The position numbers were made by a program, and so were the translations under genes. 64,000 nucleotides of DNA from contig NC_016935.1 of assembly GCF_000250655.1 (NCBI RefSeq), positions 1,444,001-1,508,000 of the forward strand. Reading direction: 5' to 3'. Shown piece by piece: positions 62,677 through 64,000 of the stretch (position 1 is its first letter; the number at the start of each line of letters is the position of its first letter). This DNA comes from Paenibacillus mucilaginosus 3016. Its GTDB lineage: Bacteria; Bacillota; Bacilli; Paenibacillales; NBRC-103111. Below the pieces are notes generated by a model. The model made no database searches and had not been told where the DNA came from. It saw only the letters and a program-made list of their open reading frames with translations.

Positions 62677-64000
62677 TTACCTCCAAGCGGCTGGAATCCG
62701 CACCGAGATGCAGGATCCGACGCCGTATTCGCTTTCAATGCTGACGCCGTAAGGGGAGCCGTAGTGCAGACGGATGCGCTGATGCACATTGAGCAGCCCG
62801 AATCCGCCGGACGAAGAGGCGTCCGCTTCAAGGGCGGCTGCGCTCTGGCCGTGGGCGAGCTGCTCCTGCAGCTGTGCCAGCCGGGCCCCGGGTATGCCCG
62901 CGCCGTTATCCCGTACCTCGATGCGGATGTCGCCGTCCGGCGTGAAGCCGCCGGTGATCCGGATCAGGCCACGGCCGCGCTTGTTCTTGATGCCGTGGTA
63001 CAGGGCGTTCTCGACGAGCGGCTGAAGGGACATTTTGACGATGGGGTAGGGGTTCAGCTCTTCGGGCAGGTCGACTTCATAGTCGAGAATGTCGCGGTAG
63101 CGCATGCGCTGGATCACGAGATAGTTCTCGATATGGTCGAGCTCGCTCTTGATATGAATCTGGTCGCGCCCCTTGCTGAGCGTGATGCGGAAGAACTGCG
63201 AGAGCGCCTTCACGAGGGCGATCACTTCGTCATGCTTGCGGGTCTCGGCCATCCACATGATCGACTCGAGCGTGTTGTAGAGAAAATGCGGGTTGATCTG
63301 CGCCTGCAGCGTCCGCAGCTCGGCCTTCTTGATCTGCTCCTGCTCCTTCAGGCTGCGCTCCAGCAGCTGCTTGATCTGGCCGAGCATAATATTGAAGGAA
63401 TGCCCGAGGTCCGCGATCTCGTCGGTGCCGGTATTGCGGGCCTTCGCATCCAGGTTGCCCGAGGCGGCCTGGCGCATCTTGTTCTTGAGGTACTGAACGG
63501 GGCGGATGAGCCGGTTCGTCAGGAAGAAATACAGGGAGACGGTGAACAGGATATTGAAGAGCACGGAATACAGGGTCAGGCTCTTGATCTCGTCCGCATC
63601 CCGCATGATTTCCTTCAGCGGTGCTCTTCCTACGATGCTCCATCCCGTCATCTCGGAACGCGTATGCACATAAAAGAGCGGCTCGCCGGCGGACCGGTCC
63701 GTCCGACTGCCTTTGTCCGTATCCGCCGCGAAGGTCAGAGCCGCAGGATCGAGGCCCTCCACACGGGAGGGAAGGAAGATCGGATTGCCCTGTTCATCCA
63801 CGACATAGAAGAAGCCGGTCTCCCCGATCAGCGTCGTATTGCAGAAGTTCTCGACCGTCCGGTCATCCATATCGATCAGGATGAAGCCGATGATCTCATG
63901 AGTCACCCGCTGGGTGACCGCCTTGGCGATGGAGATAACCCGGCGCCCCTCATAATCGGAGCCGTCCATCCGGTCCTCCGGCCTCGCCGCCTGCGGAGGA
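62677..64000 (-). CDS. YesM-type sensor histidine kinase, N-terminus beyond the window
   Basis: The frame is open to the right edge. The visible 440 residues comprise part of an extracellular Cache-like sensor (about 1-150), a TM segment LYSVLFNILFTVSLYFFLTN, HAMP, the kinase histidine in INPHFLYNTLESIMWMAE, and the ATPase (GLLNVHQRIRLHYGS near the end). YesM kinases use a LytS-type histidine kinase core. It pairs with the YesN regulator that follows. The product with the sugar lipoprotein forms a likely three-component system. Confidence 0.92.
   Translation of the reverse strand, partial: PPQAARPEDRMDGSDYEGRRVISIAKAVTQRVTHEIIGFILIDMDDRTVENFCNTTLIGETGFFYVVDEQGNPIFLPSRVEGLDPAALTFAADTDKGSRTDRSAGEPLFYVHTRSEMTGWSIVGRAPLKEIMRDADEIKSLTLYSVLFNILFTVSLYFFLTNRLIRPVQYLKNKMRQAASGNLDAKARNTGTDEIADLGHSFNIMLGQIKQLLERSLKEQEQIKKAELRTLQAQINPHFLYNTLESIMWMAETRKHDEVIALVKALSQFFRITLSKGRDQIHIKSELDHIENYLVIQRMRYRDILDYEVDLPEELNPYPIVKMSLQPLVENALYHGIKNKRGRGLIRITGGFTPDGDIRIEVRDNGAGIPGARLAQLQEQLAHGQSAAALEADASSSGGFGLLNVHQRIRLHYGSPYGVSIESEYGVGSCISVRIPAAWR

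Noticed and set aside
1..64000. CRISPR array, rRNA or tRNA genes
   Set aside because: No regularly spaced direct repeats with unique spacers and no recognisable rRNA or tRNA sequence were found by reading; a dedicated scan was not run.

Overview
The window looks like a chromosome segment of a Gram-positive, spore-forming, high-GC Firmicute, most likely Paenibacillus or a close relative. This is inferred from gene content: a YjcZ-type sporulation protein, BceRSAB, membrane AraC regulators with Cache-like sensor domains, YesM/YesN signalling, orphan lipoprotein solute-binding proteins, copper-amine-oxidase stalk domains, a sigma-D type chemoreceptor promoter and strong aggagg ribosome sites. 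No rRNA, tRNA or CRISPR array was seen.

Bases 1-20,700 are an AT-richer accessory zone. It starts with the end of a BCCT transporter and then an IS110 element (1435-2929) sitting inside a small intergenic hairpin repeat. Two divergent HxlR/flavin quinone-reductase pairs follow (3.4-4.5 kb and 15.5-16.7 kb), with a chemoreceptor, a LysR/MFS/nitronate monooxygenase group, DinB and VOC proteins, a decayed chimeric IS110 copy (11381-12572), a TPR protein, GrpB, an aldo/keto reductase with a downstream MerR gene, and yjcZ. Arms of the hairpin repeat recur between 4.6 and 19.6 kb, and both IS110 copies end against the same repeat arm. From 20.7 to 23.2 kb lies a GC-rich DUF5519/MFS/TetR unit with two matching operators.

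Bases 23.9-29.7 kb are an arsenic island made of two convergent operons. The plus-strand operon is arsR-arsB-arsC-arsI plus a dual-specificity-type phosphatase. The minus-strand operon is a Cys-pair MarR regulator, a small protein ending in paired cysteines, a second arsI with a cysteine-rich tail, and an arsO-like flavoprotein. Three copies of a 13-bp motif, TTGAnnnnTGCAA, lie before the MarR gene, the small gene and the second arsI. The module reads as a separately regulated organoarsenical response.

Bases 29.7-64 kb are GC-rich and mostly core-like: bceRSAB peptide-antibiotic sensing and export, two membrane AraC regulators (one next to an orphan solute-binding lipoprotein), a stalk-domain exported protein, a MerR/SDR pair, the fructose operon fruR-fruK-fruA(IIBC)-IIA, an exported rhamnogalacturonan acetylesterase, an aldehyde dehydrogenase, a glucosaminidase, a second orphan solute-binding protein, an unrecognised membrane protein, and a YesM-YesN-sugar-binding lipoprotein set running off the right edge. 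Seven genes carry one apparent single-base frameshift each, most in G/C runs, so sequencing error is a live explanation for them.
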